The position numbers and the translations under genes are program-made. A stretch of DNA of 60,016 nt from Stenotrophomonas maltophilia (GTDB lineage: Bacteria > Pseudomonadota > Gammaproteobacteria > Xanthomonadales > Xanthomonadaceae): positions 1 through 60,016 of the forward strand of contig NZ_QFHO01000028.1 in the NCBI RefSeq assembly GCF_004920835.1, in the 5' to 3' direction. Under the pieces are notes generated by a model. That model saw nothing but the letters and a program-made list of their open reading frames with translations. It had not been told where the DNA came from and searched no databases. Positions 52,638-60,016 of the stretch are shown here, one piece after another; the first letter of the stretch is position 1; the number at the start of each line of letters is the position of its first letter.

Positions 52638-53387
52638 TCATGCGGCGGGTTTCTTCACCACCGACGACGGCACCAGCCAGCGTGCGGCGTGGATGCCCAG
52701 CTCGTACAGCAGGCACATCGGGATCGCCAGCATCAGCTGCGAGACTACATCCGGCGGGGTCAGCACCGCCGCCACCACGAAGATGCCGACGATCGCGTAA
52801 CCGCGGCCTTCCTTGAACTGCTGCGGCGTCACCCAGCCCAGCAGCACCAGGATCACCATCGCCACCGGCAGTTCGAAACTGCCGCCGAAAGCGAAGAAGA
52901 TCGCCAGCACGAAGTCCAGGTAGGCGTTCGCATCCGGGGTGATCGCGATCACGTCCGGGCTGAAGGTGGTGAGGAAGTGGAACACCGCCGGCAGCACCAG
53001 GAAGTAGGCGAAGGCGCAGCCGGCGTAGAACAGCAGCACCGACGACACCAGCAACGGCACCGCCAGGCGCTTCTCGCGCGCATACAGGCCCGGGGCCACG
53101 AACGCCCACAGCTGGTACAGCAGCCACGGCACCGCCACGAACAGGGCGACGAAGAAGGTCAGCTTCAGCGGGGCGAAGAAGGCGCCGGCCGGGTTGGTGG
53201 CGATCATCGTCTGCCCGTTCGGCAGCTGCGAGACCAGCGGTTCGGCCAAGGCGTTGTACAGCTTCTGGGTGAACGGCAGCAGGCCCAGCAGCACTACGCC
53301 CAGACCCATCAGCGCGCGTACCAGGCGTCCGCGCAGTTCCACCAGATGTTCAACCAGCGAGCTTTCGCCGAAGTCCTGTTCACTCAT
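52638..53387 (-). CDS. tatC: Sec-independent protein translocase TatC
   Basis: 249 residues with six helices. The cytoplasmic N-terminus (SSLVEHLVELRGRLVRAL) contains the conserved Glu/Arg that read the twin-arginine signal. LTFFVALFVAVPWLLYQLWAFVAPGLYAREKR is the family signature, and FAFGGSFELPVAMVILVLLGWVT and VVAAVLTPPDVVSQLMLAIPMCLLYE follow. It is the receptor core of the Tat pathway for folded proteins. Its ATG overlaps the tatB stop (ATGA). Confidence 0.97.
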   Translation of the reverse strand: MSEQDFGESSLVEHLVELRGRLVRALMGLGVVLLGLLPFTQKLYNALAEPLVSQLPNGQTMIATNPAGAFFAPLKLTFFVALFVAVPWLLYQLWAFVAPGLYAREKRLAVPLLVSSVLLFYAGCAFAYFLVLPAVFHFLTTFSPDVIAITPDANAYLDFVLAIFFAFGGSFELPVAMVILVLLGWVTPQQFKEGRGYAIVGIFVVAAVLTPPDVVSQLMLAIPMCLLYELGIHAARWLVPSSVVKKPAA

Positions 53388-53881
53388 GGATGACGCTCCG
53401 TGCTCTGCGTCGGCGGCGTCGGGCCGGCTTCAGGGGACGTGGCAGGAACGGCCCCTGAAGAAACAGCGCCTTCCGTAGCAGCCGTGGTCGAAACCGGTCC
53501 GCCATCCTGTGCCGGCGCTTCGGCCTCGGCCGGCTGGCCCAGGTGTGGCGGCAGATCGGCCTGTGCGGGTGTACGCACGTCCTGCACCAGGTCATCGCCC
53601 TGCTGCTGCGCCTGCTGCGCTTCGCGGCGGATTGCTTCACCGCTGGCACGCAACTGGTTCTCGGTGTCCTGCATGCCCTGGCGCACGTCCTGCATCTGCC
53701 GCTTGATGTCCTCGGCCTGCAGTTCGCGCTCCAGTTCCTGTTTCACCGAATCCCACTGATTGCGGGCACGACGTACCCACAGGCCGGCAAAGCGGGCCGC
53801 CTTGGGCAGGCGCTCGGGACCGAGCACCACCAAGGCAACCACCGCAATCACCAGCAGTTCGCTGAAGCCGATATCAAACAC
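53384..53881 (-). CDS. tatB: Sec-independent protein translocase TatB
   Basis: 165 residues. The single N-terminal helix (MFDIGFSELLVIAVVALVVLGPERLPKAARFAGLWV) contains the conserved GPERLP hinge. An amphipathic helix follows (RRARNQWDSVKQELERELQAEDIKRQM), then a long, poorly conserved Gln/Ala/Pro-rich tail. It forms the TatBC receptor with TatC. tatA lies 15 bp upstream, tatC overlaps by 4 bp. Confidence 0.97.
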   Translation of the reverse strand: MFDIGFSELLVIAVVALVVLGPERLPKAARFAGLWVRRARNQWDSVKQELERELQAEDIKRQMQDVRQGMQDTENQLRASGEAIRREAQQAQQQGDDLVQDVRTPAQADLPPHLGQPAEAEAPAQDGGPVSTTAATEGAVSSGAVPATSPEAGPTPPTQSTERHP

Positions 53882-53896
53882 CGCAACCGCTCCGGA

Positions 53897-54124
53897 TCAG
53901 CGTGGGGTGCGGTCGTGCTCGTCCTGCGCGGTGCGCGAGGCATCCTGGCTGCGCGATTCATCGCCCAGCTGCGCGTTCGGCTTGTCCTCGTCGCGCATGC
54001 CCTTCTTGAATTCCTTGACCGCCGAACCGAGATCCTTGGCGCCGCTGGTCAGGCGCTTGGTGCCGAACACCAGCAGGACGATGGCCAGCACGACCAACCA
54101 ATGCCAGATGCTGAAACTGCCCAT
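53897..54124 (-). CDS. tatA: Sec-independent protein translocase TatA
   Basis: 75 residues: [43 protein letters not shown], the classic TatA helix, FG hinge and amphipathic helix, then an acidic tail. It oligomerises to form the passage for folded substrates. ATG 54124 gives the standard start; 54163 would add 13 atypical residues. First gene of tatABC. Confidence 0.96.
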   Translation of the reverse strand: MGSFSIWHWLVVLAIVLLVFGTKRLTSGAKDLGSAVKEFKKGMRDEDKPNAQLGDESRSQDASRTAQDEHDRTPR

Positions 54125-54199
54125 AAAGACGCTCGTTACGTTAGTGATCAGGCTGTCGAGCATAGCGCACCGGGTGTTAGCCGGCGCGCGTGACGAAAG

Positions 54200-55093
54200 T
54201 CAGTTTCCGCCCAGCGTTTCCGTGCGGATTTCACCGTCGGTGACCGGCTGGAAGCCCTGCTGCTGCGGCGGCGGGGCCTGCGGCACGTTCTGCAGCGGCG
54301 CGGTGGTGGCTTCGGCCGGCGCGGCGGGCGCTGCCTGAACAGGCGCCGGCGCAGCGGCCGGGACTGCTGCCGGCCGCGGGGCGTTGCCGCCGTTGCCGTT
54401 GCGGTTGTTGCGAGCGGCGTAGGTGGCCTCTTCCAGGCGGTCGCGGAAGGCGACCACATCCATCGACGGCGAACCCGACGCACGGCCTTCGAAGATCATC
54501 CGCGGCGTGGTGTTGCTGCCGTAGGCGTCGAGGTTGGCGGCATCGTCGATCTGCAGCACCGCACCATCAAGGGCAACACCGGCGAACAGGCCACGAGCGC
54601 GGGACCACGACCAGATCTCGGCCTTCAGCTGGCCGTCGGTCGCAGCAGCGGCATTGCGGCCAACCGGGCCCGCCGCGACACCGGCATCGGCGCCAAGGGT
54701 GAACTTGCCGTTGACCAGATTGTCCAGGCTGCGGTCGTTGCGGAACACCAGCACCACGTCGGAGGACTGCACACCGGCCTGGAAGCCGATGCTGCCACCA
54801 GTGAGCTTGATGAACACCGGGTTGGACCAGGCGCCGTTGGGCATGCGCACCGACATCAGGCCATGTCCACGGCGACCACCAATGACCAGACCGGCCTTGA
54901 TCGTGTCGGGAATGACGATGACGGCGCGGCCTTCGTCCAGCAATTTGTCAGGAATACCCTGTTCAGGGATTCCCTGGATTTCGGCCAGCACACGTACCGC
55001 ATTGCGGGCGCGTTGGTCTTCCTGCGGTCCGGCCATGGCCTGGCTGGACAGCAGAGTGGCGGCGATCAGCAGGGCTTGGATCGGGCGACGCAT
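54200..55093 (-). CDS. Exported SYLF-domain (Ysc84-type) lipid-binding protein
   Basis: 297 residues with a signal peptide (RRPIQALLIAATLLSSQAMA). The SYLF domain, residues about 25-215, shows RAVIVIPDTIKAGLVIGGRRGHGLMSVR, GAWSNPVFIKLTGGSIGFQAGVQSSDVVLVFRNDRSLDNLV and KFTLGADAGVAAGPVGRNA. In eukaryotes SYLF binds phosphoinositides; bacterial members are periplasmic lipoprotein-like with unclear roles. A low-complexity Pro/Ala/Gln-rich tail (about 235-285) follows and could reach through peptidoglycan. It lies 75 bp upstream of tatA on the same strand. The 165-bp AT-richer region upstream (55094-55258) probably holds its promoter and that of hemH. Confidence 0.9.
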   Translation of the reverse strand: MRRPIQALLIAATLLSSQAMAGPQEDQRARNAVRVLAEIQGIPEQGIPDKLLDEGRAVIVIPDTIKAGLVIGGRRGHGLMSVRMPNGAWSNPVFIKLTGGSIGFQAGVQSSDVVLVFRNDRSLDNLVNGKFTLGADAGVAAGPVGRNAAAATDGQLKAEIWSWSRARGLFAGVALDGAVLQIDDAANLDAYGSNTTPRMIFEGRASGSPSMDVVAFRDRLEEATYAARNNRNGNGGNAPRPAAVPAAAPAPVQAAPAAPAEATTAPLQNVPQAPPPQQQGFQPVTDGEIRTETLGGN

Positions 55094-55258
55094 GGCAGGC
55101 TCCAGAAGTCAGTCCATAGAAAGATATAGCAAGTGACTGAAATTAATAGTGTTGCCATGAATCGCCAATGAGCGTTGCCCACCCACATTGACGTGGGCTA
55201 TGCCTGCAATCCGAACCCTGCATCCCGGCGCGGCATCGGATCGGCGACAATAGCCACC

Positions 55259-56221
55259 ATGCTCGACGCACCCGATACCGCCGTGTTGGCGGTCAACCTA
55301 GGCACGCCCGAGACGCCGACGGCTCCTGCCGTACGCCGTTACCTGGCTGAATTCCTGTCCGACCCCCGCGTGGTCTCGATCCCGGCGCTGCTGTGGCAGC
55401 CGCTGCTGCGGGGGCTGATCCTGCCGCTGCGCAGCAGCCGTTCGGCGGCCAAGTATGCCCAGGTCTGGCTGCCCGATGGCTCACCGCTGATGGTGTATAC
55501 CCGTCAGCTGGCGCAGGCCATGCAGGCGCTGCTGCCGTCGCTGACGGTACGCCATGCGATGCGCTACGGTGAACCGGCACTGGGCAGCGAGCTCGACCGC
55601 CTGGCCGCCGAAGGCGCGCGCCGCATCGTGGTGCTGCCGCTGTATCCGCAGTACTCGACGACCACCACCGCCTCGGTCGAAGACCGTGTCGATGCCTGGC
55701 AGCGCCGCAACCCGGGCGTGACCGTCAGCCTGGTCCGCGACTATTCAGTCGATCCGGGCTGGGTCGAGGCGGTTGCCGGCTCCATCCGGCGCTACTGGGA
55801 GCAGCATGGCCGCGGCCAGAAGCTGATGTTCTCCTTCCATGGCATCCCACAGCGCCTGGCCGATGGCGGTGACCCGTATCCGCAGCGCTGCGAGGCCAGT
55901 GCACGTGCCATCGCCAATGCACTGGGCCTGGCCAACGACGAGTGGCAACTCGGCTACCAGTCGCGCTTCGGCCGCGAACGCTGGCTGCAGCCGTACGCCG
56001 AGCCCAGCCTGTGGGCGCTGGCCGAATCCGGCGTGAAGCAGATCGACGTGGTCTGCCCGGGTTTCGCCACCGACTGCCTGGAAACATTGGAAGAAGTGGC
56101 GATGGGCTTCACCGAAACGCTGGCCGAACGTGGCGCGAAGATGCGCTACATCCCGTGCCTCAACGCCGAACCAGATCACGCGCGTGCGCTGGCACGGCTG
56201 GCCGTGGCGTCACTGGCATGA
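55259..56221 (+). CDS. hemH: Ferrochelatase
   Basis: 320 residues. It inserts Fe(II) into protoporphyrin IX, the last step of haem synthesis. [63 protein letters not shown] (metal-binding His) and [13 protein letters not shown] are all family features, and [18 protein letters not shown] contains the conserved Glu and late Cys. ATG 55259 is preferred over 55175. The stop overlaps the next start (ATGA), so hydrolase translation is coupled. Confidence 0.96.
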   Translation: MLDAPDTAVLAVNLGTPETPTAPAVRRYLAEFLSDPRVVSIPALLWQPLLRGLILPLRSSRSAAKYAQVWLPDGSPLMVYTRQLAQAMQALLPSLTVRHAMRYGEPALGSELDRLAAEGARRIVVLPLYPQYSTTTTASVEDRVDAWQRRNPGVTVSLVRDYSVDPGWVEAVAGSIRRYWEQHGRGQKLMFSFHGIPQRLADGGDPYPQRCEASARAIANALGLANDEWQLGYQSRFGRERWLQPYAEPSLWALAESGVKQIDVVCPGFATDCLETLEEVAMGFTETLAERGAKMRYIPCLNAEPDHARALARLAVASLA

Positions 56222-57072
56222 GCCTGCAGCCGTTTGAACTCGAGGTGGGTGGCAGCCGCGTCGCCGGCCTGCGCAACCACGGCGACGGCCCGCGTGTGCT
56301 GGCCCTGCATGGCTGGCTCGACAACGCGGCCAGCTTCATGCCGCTGGCACCCCACCTGTCATCGTTGCAGCTGGTGGCAATCGACCTGCCCGGCCATGGC
56401 CACAGCGCGCATCTGCCGGCCGGTGCCAGCTACACCACCGCAGCCGCGATCTGCCACGTGCTCGATGTCGCCGATGCACTGGGTTGGGACCGCTTCACCC
56501 TGCTCGGCCATTCGATGGGCGCCGGCATCGCCAGCCTCACCGCGTCGGTCAGCGACCGCATCGAACGGCTGGTGGCGATCGAAGCACTCGGTGGCCTGCG
56601 CGGGCCCGAAGAAGAAACCGCCAACCGCCTGCGCGAGCATGTGAATGCCACACGTGGCCTGGCCCGCAAGCAGCTGCGTGTATTTCCCGACCTGGCCGCA
56701 CCGATCCGCGCGCGGATGATGACCAACCAGCTCAGCGAAGGCTGCGCACGGCTGCTGGTCGAACGCGGCGTCGAACCCGTGGAAGGTGGCTACCGCTGGT
56801 GCAGTGATCCACGCCTGATGCTGCCCACCGCGATCCGCCTCAGTGAAGGCCAGATCGACAACCTGCTGCAGGCCATCGCCTGCCCGACACAGGTGATCTA
56901 TGCCACGCCGGCGCAGTCCTACTATCCGGAGCCGATGCGTAGTGATCGCCTGCGGCACCTGCGTGATGGACGGCTGGCGGTGTTTCCCGGCAACCACCAC
57001 CTGCACATGGAAGACCCGGCACGGATCGCCGAAGTGATCCTGCGCTTCTTCAACAACGACAACGCCGGCTGA
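56218..57072 (+). CDS. Alpha/beta-fold hydrolase
   Basis: 284 residues of the alpha/beta hydrolase fold. [21 protein letters not shown] gives the oxyanion region, [12 protein letters not shown] follows, and the nucleophile elbow is GHSMGAG with Ser99. The late catalytic His lies in [13 protein letters not shown]. The cap domain sits between about residues 120 and 200. Members of this group include esterases and C-C hydrolases; the substrate is unknown. It overlaps hemH by 4 bp, an arrangement also seen in relatives, but no haem role is established. Confidence 0.92.
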   Translation: MSLQPFELEVGGSRVAGLRNHGDGPRVLALHGWLDNAASFMPLAPHLSSLQLVAIDLPGHGHSAHLPAGASYTTAAAICHVLDVADALGWDRFTLLGHSMGAGIASLTASVSDRIERLVAIEALGGLRGPEEETANRLREHVNATRGLARKQLRVFPDLAAPIRARMMTNQLSEGCARLLVERGVEPVEGGYRWCSDPRLMLPTAIRLSEGQIDNLLQAIACPTQVIYATPAQSYYPEPMRSDRLRHLRDGRLAVFPGNHHLHMEDPARIAEVILRFFNNDNAG

Positions 57073-57090
57073 GTCCGGACCGACGCGCAC

Positions 57091-57117
57091 TTCACTCTGC
57101 GCGCTTGCGGCCGATAC
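57091..57117 (+). promoter_or_regulatory. Weak FliA (sigma-28) promoter candidate for the chemoreceptor
   Basis: GCCGATAC at 57110-57117 is one base off the sigma-28 -10 consensus GCCGATAA, with TTCA (weak match to TAAA) 15 bp upstream. Chemoreceptor genes are often FliA-controlled. It lies about 245 bp before the gene; the rest of the 290-bp gap (57073-57362) shows nothing else I can name. Confidence 0.3.
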
Positions 57118-57362
57118 ACCAGTTGTGGGCCCCTGCGCCCGCGGCACGCGGGTCCGGTCGGGCCTGCGGCGTGTGTCTGGTTCTGCAAGGAAGTCCGCAT
57201 GCCCGCTTTACTGCACCGTCACCCACAGGATGGGGTCACGGCGCGCCGTCGCTGCGGCGTTGATTGCGCCGCATTCCCCCAATTCCCGGTCCATGCCATG
57301 AGCACGCCGTTGCGCGTGCATCAGGGCGTGGCCGTTGTCGTTTGTTGATCCAGGAGTCGCCG

Positions 57363-59468
57363 ATGTCCGCTGCATTCTCCCGTCCCCCCGATACCGCCCG
57401 CCTGCCGCATCTGCAGCAGCTCGCGCGCAGTGCTGATCGTCGCCTGCTGCTTGGCAGTGCGGCCCTGGCCGTGGCCGGCCTGCTGCTGGCCGTGCGCGGC
57501 CCGCAGGTGCTGAGCGCCTCGTTGGCCGCCGTCGCGGTATTGCCTGCCATGTGGCTTGCTGGCCCGCAGGCGGGTCAGGTCATCGCCCGCAATGGCCTGG
57601 CGCTGCTGTTGTCACTGCAGCTGACGCTGTTGTGTGCGATCACCGGTCTGTCGCCGGCGCTGCCGATCGCACTGCTGCTGGGCGCGTTGCTGGGTCATCG
57701 CGATCGCCTGCCGGTGTGGTTGGCCGGTGGTGTCGGCACGCTCACACTGCTGGCGCCGACGCTGGATGGCGCTGCGGTGCTGCCGACCCTGCTGCAGGCC
57801 GCCCTGCTGGCCGGCCTGACCCTGTTCCTTGGCCAGGTCGCGCTGCGCCTTCGCCAGCAGACCGAGGCCCTCGGCCACGGTCCACGCCGACTGGCCGCGC
57901 TCGCGCGTGATATCGCCACCGGCGCCGATCTCGATGCACACGCGGACACCAGCGCGTATGCACCGGGTTCGCTGGCACACGCGCTGGCCGATACCGCCCG
58001 CCATGTACAGGCGCAGCGCGGCCGCGAAGCAGAGGCCAATGCCGAGAACGCACAGATCCGCCAGGCACTGGATGCATCGCGCACGGCAATGATGATTGCC
58101 GACAACGATCACGTGATCCGCTACGTGAACCGCTCGGTGGTAGCCCTGCTGCGCAACCAGCAGGCCACCCTGCGCCAGGCGTTTCCCGATTTTGACGCCG
58201 AACGCCTGGTTGGCAGCAGCATCCATCGCTTCCATGCCAACCCGGACCGCATCCGCGCCATCCTCAACGGCCTGCAGGTGACCCACAACGGCAAGGTGCG
58301 GATCGGGCCGGTGCACTTCGCACAGGTAGTCACGCCGGTGTTCGACGCGCAGGGCGCGCGGCTGGGCTTCGCCGTGGAGTGGCACGACCGCACTCATGAG
58401 CTGGCCCTGGAGAACGCAGTTGCCGGCATCGTCGCTGCAGCTGCCGCGGGTGATCTCGATCAGCGCCTGCAGGTCAGCGAGGGCGCCAGCTTCCTGGATG
58501 GACTGACCGGTGGCATCAATCAGCTGCTCGATACCTTGGGCGGCACTGTCGATGAGGTGCGGCAGATGCTTTCGGCCCTGGCCAACGGTGATCTCGACCG
58601 CCGCATGCGCGGTGAATACCACGGAGCCTTTGCTGCGATCCAGCGCGACGCCAATGCCACCGCCGGGCAGTTGGCGCGGATGGTAGGCCACATCCAGCAG
58701 TGCGCGGCGTCGATCAGCACGGCAGCCAGCGAGATTGCCGCCGGCAACGGCGCGCTGTCCGAACGCAGCGAGCGTCAGGCCGCGCACCTGCAGGAAACCG
58801 CGGCATCGATGGAGGAAGTGACGGCCACGGTGCGCCAGAACGCCGCCCACGCACGGGAGGCCAGTACGTTGGCGGCCGCCACGCAGAGCGCGGCCGGCGA
58901 CGGCAACGCCGCCATGCAACGGGTGGTCGATACCATGCAGGCCATCGAGGGTGCGTCGAAGCGGATCGGCGACATCACCGGCGTCATCGACGGTATCGCC
59001 TTCCAGACCAATATCCTGGCATTGAACGCCGCTGTGGAAGCAGCACGGGCCGGCGAGCAGGGCCGCGGCTTTGCCGTAGTCGCCAGCGAGGTTCGTGTCC
59101 TGGCACAACGTTCGGCTGCTGCAGCCCAGGAGATCAAGAAGCTGATCGACGAAGCCGGTCGCCAGGTCGGCGACGGGGCACAGCAGGTGGCCGACGCCGG
59201 CCAGCGCATGCAGGCGATCGTGGGTGGTGTGGAGAACGTCAGTCACCTGATGCGTGAGATATCGGCTGCCTCCCAGGAGCAGTCGATCGGTATCGAACAG
59301 ATCAACCAGACCGTGGTGCAGATGGATCAGGCAACCCAGCAGAATGCTGCGCTGGTGGAGGAAGCGACCGCCGCGGCGCGCGAGCTGCAGTCGCAGGCCG
59401 GGACACTGACCGAAGCGGTATCGGTGTTCCGCCAGCAGTCACCGCAGGGGATTGCCCTGGTCGCCTGA
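57363..59468 (+). CDS. Methyl-accepting chemotaxis protein with membrane-embedded N-terminus and PAS domain
   Basis: 701 residues. The N-terminus has about five or six hydrophobic helices (about 28-165) with only short loops, so no periplasmic ligand domain. A PAS-like domain follows (about 235-350, [26 protein letters not shown]...[12 protein letters not shown]). HAMP-type segments come next ([41 protein letters not shown]). The signalling helix bundle has the tip [49 protein letters not shown], which touches CheA/CheW. No C-terminal CheR-binding pentapeptide is present. It probably senses redox or internal signals. GGAG lies 7 bases before the ATG. Confidence 0.93.
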   Translation: MSAAFSRPPDTARLPHLQQLARSADRRLLLGSAALAVAGLLLAVRGPQVLSASLAAVAVLPAMWLAGPQAGQVIARNGLALLLSLQLTLLCAITGLSPALPIALLLGALLGHRDRLPVWLAGGVGTLTLLAPTLDGAAVLPTLLQAALLAGLTLFLGQVALRLRQQTEALGHGPRRLAALARDIATGADLDAHADTSAYAPGSLAHALADTARHVQAQRGREAEANAENAQIRQALDASRTAMMIADNDHVIRYVNRSVVALLRNQQATLRQAFPDFDAERLVGSSIHRFHANPDRIRAILNGLQVTHNGKVRIGPVHFAQVVTPVFDAQGARLGFAVEWHDRTHELALENAVAGIVAAAAAGDLDQRLQVSEGASFLDGLTGGINQLLDTLGGTVDEVRQMLSALANGDLDRRMRGEYHGAFAAIQRDANATAGQLARMVGHIQQCAASISTAASEIAAGNGALSERSERQAAHLQETAASMEEVTATVRQNAAHAREASTLAAATQSAAGDGNAAMQRVVDTMQAIEGASKRIGDITGVIDGIAFQTNILALNAAVEAARAGEQGRGFAVVASEVRVLAQRSAAAAQEIKKLIDEAGRQVGDGAQQVADAGQRMQAIVGGVENVSHLMREISAASQEQSIGIEQINQTVVQMDQATQQNAALVEEATAAARELQSQAGTLTEAVSVFRQQSPQGIALVA

Positions 59469-59495
59469 TCGCGACCAACAACCCGATCTGATGAG

Positions 59496-59525
59496 GACGG
59501 CGCCCGCAGGGCGCCGTCTTTTTTT
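59496..59525 (+). terminator. Rho-independent terminator of the chemoreceptor gene
   Basis: ACGGCGCCCGCAGGGCGCCGT with a perfect 8-9 bp stem, followed by CTTTTTTT. It lies 28 bp past the stop. Confidence 0.92.
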
Positions 59526-59565
59526 GCGTGTTCTGCGTGACGGATCAGGAAAAGACGGTTGCCGG

Positions 59566-59780
59566 AGTAGCTGGGTCCGCCTGCGCCGGCTACCACTGGT
59601 AGCTGCCAACCTTGGTTGGCATCGGAATTCCGGTGCGAGAGCATCCGCGCGTGGCGTGGATCTACTGCCGCTCAGCCTGCCGTGGGTAGCTGCCAACCTT
59701 GGTCGGCGCCGCTCTTCCCGGGAACAATCCATCCGCGCGTGGCCTGGATCTGCAGGTAGTACCGGACGCTGGTCGGCAAC
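59566..59780. repeat. SMAG cluster between chemoreceptor and rRNA operon
   Basis: Several units: GTAG at 59566 paired with CTAC at 59593 (AGCTGGGTCC type), GTAGCTGCCAACCTTGGTTG at 59599, an ATCCGCGCGTGGCGTGGAT unit ending CTAC at 59665, GTAGCTGCCAACCTTGGTCG at 59686, a degenerate ATCCGCGCG unit near 59730, and GTAGTACCGGACGCTGGTCG at 59756. Mixed subtypes and partial decay. Confidence 0.8.
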
Positions 59781-59857
59781 TTTATCCCCGTGCCCTGCGC
59801 TGAAGGCGCAATCCCGCATCGGAAGATAATCCCGGAATCATTATCCGGAACACAAAG

Positions 59858-59889
59858 AAAAACCCCGCTGCGTGAGCAGCGGGGTTTTT
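59858..59889 (-). terminator. rRNA operon terminator
   Basis: AAAAACCCCGCTGC, a GTGA loop on one strand, and GCAGCGGGGTTTTT form a near-perfect bidirectional hairpin with T runs on both sides, 10 bp past the 5S 3' end. Confidence 0.93.
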
Positions 59890-59898
59890 GGGTATAAA

Positions 59899-60014
59899 CC
59901 CTGGCGATGACCTACTCTCGCATGGCTTAGGCCACACTACCATCGGCGCAGCTACGTTTCACTTCCGAGTTCGGGATGGGATCGGGTGGTTCCATAGCGC
60001 TAATTTCACCAGGG
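59899..60014 (-). rRNA. rrf: 5S ribosomal RNA
   Basis: On the minus strand the gene runs from CCCTGGTGAAATTAGCGC at 60014 to ATCGCCAGGG at 59899, about 116 nt. The ends pair (CCCTGGTG with CGCCAGGG). The conserved loop CCGAACTCGGAAGTGAAAC and the late GGTAGTGTGG and GCGAGAGTAGG segments are intact. It is the 3'-most gene of a 16S-23S-5S operon whose remainder lies to the right of the window. Ends are judged from the terminal stem and may be off by a base or two. Confidence 0.96.
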
Positions 60015-60016
60015 AG

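Overview
This 60 kb window is GC-rich chromosomal DNA that looks like Stenotrophomonas (Xanthomonadaceae, S. maltophilia complex). Three things point there: the protein families and gene orders (tatABC near hemH, glyQS, rpmBG, tamAB), the high GC content, and dozens of short GTAG-headed palindromes of the SMAG (S. maltophilia GTAG) type between genes. It is mostly core genome. The only mobile-element trace is the last 111 bp of an IS110-type transposase at the left edge. The right edge holds a 5S rRNA on the minus strand, so an rRNA operon continues beyond the window.

Layout. 1-7.7 kb (minus strand): unknown acidic protein, small tyrosine phosphatase-like protein, UvrD, an FAD/NAD-binding protein, cardiolipin synthase, rpmG-rpmB and a stand-alone epsilon-type exonuclease. 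7.9-9.3 kb: a LysR regulator divergent from a RidA-like gene, with a palindromic operator candidate between them. 9.5-15.5 kb (plus): heavy-metal RND efflux operon (His-rich small exported protein, CzcC, CzcB, CzcA). 15.7-20.7 kb (minus): exported DUF885 protein, a sugar-modification cluster (LAB_N membrane protein, GT2 glycosyltransferase, nucleotide-sugar epimerase) and a SUFU-domain protein. 20.8-25.1 kb: parB-parA-rsmG, a phosphopantetheinyl transferase, a GlsB-type membrane protein and xthA. 25.3-37.6 kb: a carbon-use region with aldehyde dehydrogenase, MHS transporter and DcaP-type porin on the minus strand, divergent from acs and a LuxR-type response regulator (CrbR-like). A manganese riboswitch and mntP follow, then a large SSS-PAS-kinase-receiver sensor (CrbS-like). 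37.7-49 kb (minus): S46 peptidase, tamB-tamA, glyS-glyQ. 49.1-52.6 kb (plus): orphan GspE ATPase, class I amidotransferase, BPSS1780-type membrane protein. 52.6-55.1 kb (minus): tatC-tatB-tatA and a SYLF-domain protein. 55.3-59.5 kb (plus): hemH, an alpha/beta hydrolase and a chemoreceptor.

How parts work together. CrbS/CrbR-type systems activate acetyl-CoA synthetase in other gammaproteobacteria. Here both partners flank acs, and acs shares a 245-bp divergent control region with a porin-transporter gene pair, which suggests one acetate/organic-acid regulon. The Czc genes form one translationally coupled efflux machine. tamA-tamB and tatC-tatB are also translationally coupled. The GT2-LAB_N pair (ATGA overlap) looks like a soluble lipid-linked sugar transferase with a separate membrane anchor.

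Strongest leads: the GT2/LAB_N pair; an S46 peptidase with Ser at the residue that sets P1 specificity; the acs/dcaP shared operator; SMAG heads that supply stop codons; and a second family of GGGGTC-ended palindromes. I see no CRISPR array, prophage, tRNA gene or defence island. Gene names rest on sequence recognition by eye, without database searches.
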